Positions 48,141-50,008 of a stretch of DNA of 50,008 nucleotides are shown piece after piece (the first letter of the stretch is position 1; each line of letters starts with the position of its first letter). A program made the position numbers and the translations under genes. The notes beneath the pieces are model-generated. The model did not search any database. It was not told the DNA's origin and was given only the letters and a program-made list of their open reading frames with translations. The DNA comes from Thermoflexales bacterium. GTDB taxonomy: Bacteria > Chloroflexota > Anaerolineae > J036 > Brachytrichaceae. The stretch is from the NCBI GenBank assembly GCA_025056965.1, contig JANWVF010000128.1, positions 1-50,008 on the forward strand. Reading direction: 5' to 3'.

Positions 48141-49304
48141 CTAGTTGCCGCCCTCTTTCAGCTCGACGGTAATCTTCTTGAAGCCTTCGCCTTTCGTGTC
48201 ACCCTCCAGGCCTTCCAGCGCTTTCTTGGCCAAGTCGGTGCGATACGCGCCGGGGTCTGGGTCTTGCTTCAGGATGCCGTATGTCTTGGCGATCTCCACC
48301 GTCTGCTTGTAAAGCGCCTCGTCCATTAGCCCGATGCCGTTGGGCGAAGGCCAGATCAGCGCGTTGATCTCGTTGAGCTGCCAGCGCATGTGGCTTTCGC
48401 CGAGCGCCGTCCCGTTGTTCAACACGATCTGCACGCACTCGTCGAAGTTATCGCGGCAGAACATCCAGCCCCTGAAGGTTGCGCGCAGGAACTTCACGGC
48501 GATTTCCTCGTTGCCCGGCTGCTTCAGCCACGACTCACGCGCCATGATGCCATCCTGCAGCATCGCGGTGCCTACTTCGTTGAAGTCAATCACGTTCAAA
48601 TCTTCGGGCTTGTAGAGTTCGCCGGTGGCGGGGTTCTTGGTTTCCAGCACCTGCGCGTACTCGTTGTAGATCATCGCCTGCGCCACGTCCACTTCGCCGT
48701 TTAGCAGCTGGCTCATGTCGAAGTTCTGCTTGATGATCTTGGCGTCCTTGTCCGGGTCCAAGCCGACCTTGCGCATGGCGGCGAACAGCTCGGCCTCGTT
48801 GCCCAGCAGCCACGAGCCAACGTTCTTACCCTTGAAATCCTCGACCTTGGTGATGTTCTTCTCCTTGAAGGAGACCATCAGCGTGCCGCTGCGCTGGAAG
48901 ATCTGGGCGATGTTGACCAGGTCGGCGCCGGCCTCGCGCGCGGCGAGCATGCGACCGGGCAGCCAGGCTACGCCGAACTCGGCACCGTCGGACGCGACGA
49001 CTTGAGCCGGGGCGATATCCGGGCCGCCGGGGATGATGGTCACATCGAGGCCTTCCTCGGCGTAGAAGCCTTTATCCTTGGCGGCGTAGTAGCCGGCAAA
49101 CTGGGACTGCGGCACCCACTGCAAGACGACGCGAACCGGGGTGAGCGCTGCCGGGGCTGCGGTGGCCACTGGAGCTTCGGTCGCTGCCGGAGCTTCGGTG
49201 GCAGCAGGAGCCGCCGGAGCGGCGGGGGTGGCCGGCACGGCACACGCCGCCAGAACAAGCGTGGTCAACGTCGCGAATGCGAAAGCTTTGGTGGTTGGTT
49301 TCAT
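48141..49304 (-). CDS. NMT1/THI5-like ABC solute-binding lipoprotein
   Basis: A 387-residue binding lipoprotein. The signal ends VLAAC (Cys21), followed by a long Ala/Pro/Thr/Glu linker (to about residue 52). The binding domain starts VRVVLQWVPQSQFAGYYAAKDKGFYAEEGLDVTI, the mark of NMT1/THI5 and SsuA-like proteins that bind pyrimidines, riboflavin, sulfonates or nitrate. GSWLLGNEAELFAAM and VDVAQAMIYNEYAQVL are further family regions. With dihydropyrimidinase downstream, a pyrimidine or hydantoin is the likely ligand; riboflavin, carried by related Chloroflexota transporters, is an alternative. AGGAG lies upstream of the ATG. The permease gene comes first in the operon. Confidence 0.9.
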   Translation of the reverse strand: MKPTTKAFAFATLTTLVLAACAVPATPAAPAAPAATEAPAATEAPVATAAPAALTPVRVVLQWVPQSQFAGYYAAKDKGFYAEEGLDVTIIPGGPDIAPAQVVASDGAEFGVAWLPGRMLAAREAGADLVNIAQIFQRSGTLMVSFKEKNITKVEDFKGKNVGSWLLGNEAELFAAMRKVGLDPDKDAKIIKQNFDMSQLLNGEVDVAQAMIYNEYAQVLETKNPATGELYKPEDLNVIDFNEVGTAMLQDGIMARESWLKQPGNEEIAVKFLRATFRGWMFCRDNFDECVQIVLNNGTALGESHMRWQLNEINALIWPSPNGIGLMDEALYKQTVEIAKTYGILKQDPDPGAYRTDLAKKALEGLEGDTKGEGFKKITVELKEGGN

Positions 49305-49326
49305 GTGTCCTTTCTCCTCTTGAAAT

Positions 49327-50008
49327 TTATCGTTTCTCTACCGAGACGTGCCAAGGAATCGCGACCCTCTCAGCAGCGAGGATGACAAGGTAGAACGCGA
49401 TGCCCAGTAAAGCACTGATGATAATCGCCGCCCATGCATTGTCAAAGCGGAACAACTGCGCTTCCTGGAGGATATATACCCCCAACGATTCACGCGGGCC
49501 GCCGAAATACTCGCCCACGATAGCGCCGATCAGCGCCAAAGTGCTGCATACCTTCAGCGCGTTGAACAGATAGGGCAGCGAATTCGGGATGCGCACTTTC
49601 GTCAGCACCTCTAGCGGCGTGGTGGCGTACGAGCGCATCAACTCGATCTTGGCCGGCTCGACCAGCGTCAGCCCGCGCACCATGTTGATCATCATCGGGA
49701 AGAAGGTGATGACCGCAACGATCATGATCTTGGACATCGGGTTGATGCTACCGAACCAGTTGTTCATAATCGGCGCGAAGGCGATGATCGGCACCGAGTT
49801 GAGGGCGATGGCGAACGGCATCAGCCCCTCGCGCAGAGTTGTCCAGCGCGCCGTGGCCAGGGCGACAAGGATGCCGGCGCCTGCGCCGATAAGGAAGCCG
49901 ACTACGGCGCTGCGAAGGGTGTAAGCAGCGCTGCTCATGATCGTCGAGAACGTGCGGAAGAACGCCTCTGCGATGACGCTCGGCGCGGGCAGCAGGAAGC
50001 GCTGCACG
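49327..50008 (-). CDS. ABC transporter permease, SsuC/TauC-like, partial
   Basis: At least 226 residues; the N-terminus runs off the right edge. LPAPSVIAEAF is a typical early motif of SsuC/TauC/ThiX permeases. Membrane helices near VVGFLIGAGAGILVALATA and FAPIMNNWFGSI come before the ATPase-contact loop LMRSYATTPLEVLTKVRIPNSLPYLFNALKV (the EAA-like motif). ALIGAIVGEYFG and AAIIISALLGIAFYLVILAAERVAIPW are the last segments. It should form the channel for the NMT1-like binding protein that follows after 22 bases; the ATPase gene is presumably just beyond the window. Confidence 0.9.
   Translation of the reverse strand, partial: VQRFLLPAPSVIAEAFFRTFSTIMSSAAYTLRSAVVGFLIGAGAGILVALATARWTTLREGLMPFAIALNSVPIIAFAPIMNNWFGSINPMSKIMIVAVITFFPMMINMVRGLTLVEPAKIELMRSYATTPLEVLTKVRIPNSLPYLFNALKVCSTLALIGAIVGEYFGGPRESLGVYILQEAQLFRFDNAWAAIIISALLGIAFYLVILAAERVAIPWHVSVEKR

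Noticed and set aside
1-50008. tRNA or rRNA genes, insertion sequences, prophage or origin of replication
   Set aside because: I found no T-arm-like GGTTCGAATCC pattern, no transposase or integrase motif, no attachment repeat and no DnaA-box cluster; a scanner such as tRNAscan-SE would be decisive.

Overview
The window looks like a piece of a bacterial chromosome of high but not extreme GC. It carries ordinary metabolic genes, several secreted or lipid-anchored proteins, and no ribosomal RNA, tRNA, transposase, phage gene or CRISPR array that I can see. The best guess is a member of the Chloroflexota, probably Anaerolineae-like. This is an inference from lipoproteins with Ala/Pro/Thr/Glu linkers after the lipobox, a CSLREA-type beta-helix surface protein, a Thermus-type isocitrate dehydrogenase with a long C-terminal extension, and many genes whose -10 box lies only 6-9 bases before the start codon, which suggests leaderless mRNAs.

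Layout. 1-5.9 kb: the edge of a membrane protein gene, a DUF4062-like protein, a YhhN/TMEM86 membrane protein, a PPOX-fold flavin or F420 protein, a Rieske oxygenase, a secreted alpha/beta-hydrolase peptidase with a C-terminal membrane anchor, and an opposing R2lox-type oxidase. 6.1-17.6 kb: a surface glycan locus. It has a LacI-type regulator with a clear sigma-70-like promoter, a 1318-residue secreted protein made of seven intact and one degenerate copies of one module, a 1086-residue beta-helix protein, a strong terminator, a family-5 solute-binding lipoprotein and a GH5 glucanase lipoprotein. 17.7-20.9 kb: an opposing one-carbon operon, glyA-gcvT, led by a ZTP riboswitch with an attenuator hairpin; its GlyA carries a GcvT-like C-terminal extension. 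21-31.7 kb: UspA, GalE, RadA, a UbiD-type decarboxylase, a nucleotidyltransferase-like protein, a GH36-like glycosidase, isocitrate dehydrogenase, ArgJ and a Gfo/Idh/MocA oxidoreductase. 32-39.5 kb: an unknown membrane protein, a TIM-barrel sugar epimerase, an AraB-like kinase, an LdhA-type dehydrogenase and a Ca2+-type P-type ATPase. 39.4-41.7 kb: a more AT-rich two-gene cassette (SMC/RecF-like ATPase plus TOPRIM-like protein) that resembles anti-phage modules. 41.7-50 kb: a CoA-acylating (methyl)malonate-semialdehyde dehydrogenase under a palindromic operator, a LMW-phosphatase-like protein, an RraA-like aldolase, a Uma2 protein, then an operon of ABC permease, NMT1/THI5-like lipoprotein, luciferase-like oxidoreductase and dihydropyrimidinase.

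How the parts may work together. The 6-17.6 kb locus reads as glycan binding, cutting and uptake at the cell surface, with the transporter channel encoded elsewhere. The glyA-gcvT operon reads as folate-dependent glycine/serine metabolism sensed through ZTP. The right end reads as uptake and ring opening of a pyrimidine- or hydantoin-like compound, with the semialdehyde dehydrogenase a plausible last step. Nothing in the window is certainly a new system. The best candidates for a second look are the ATPase/TOPRIM pair, the multi-module surface protein with its beta-helix partner, the GlyA-GcvT fusion, and the leaderless promoter layout.
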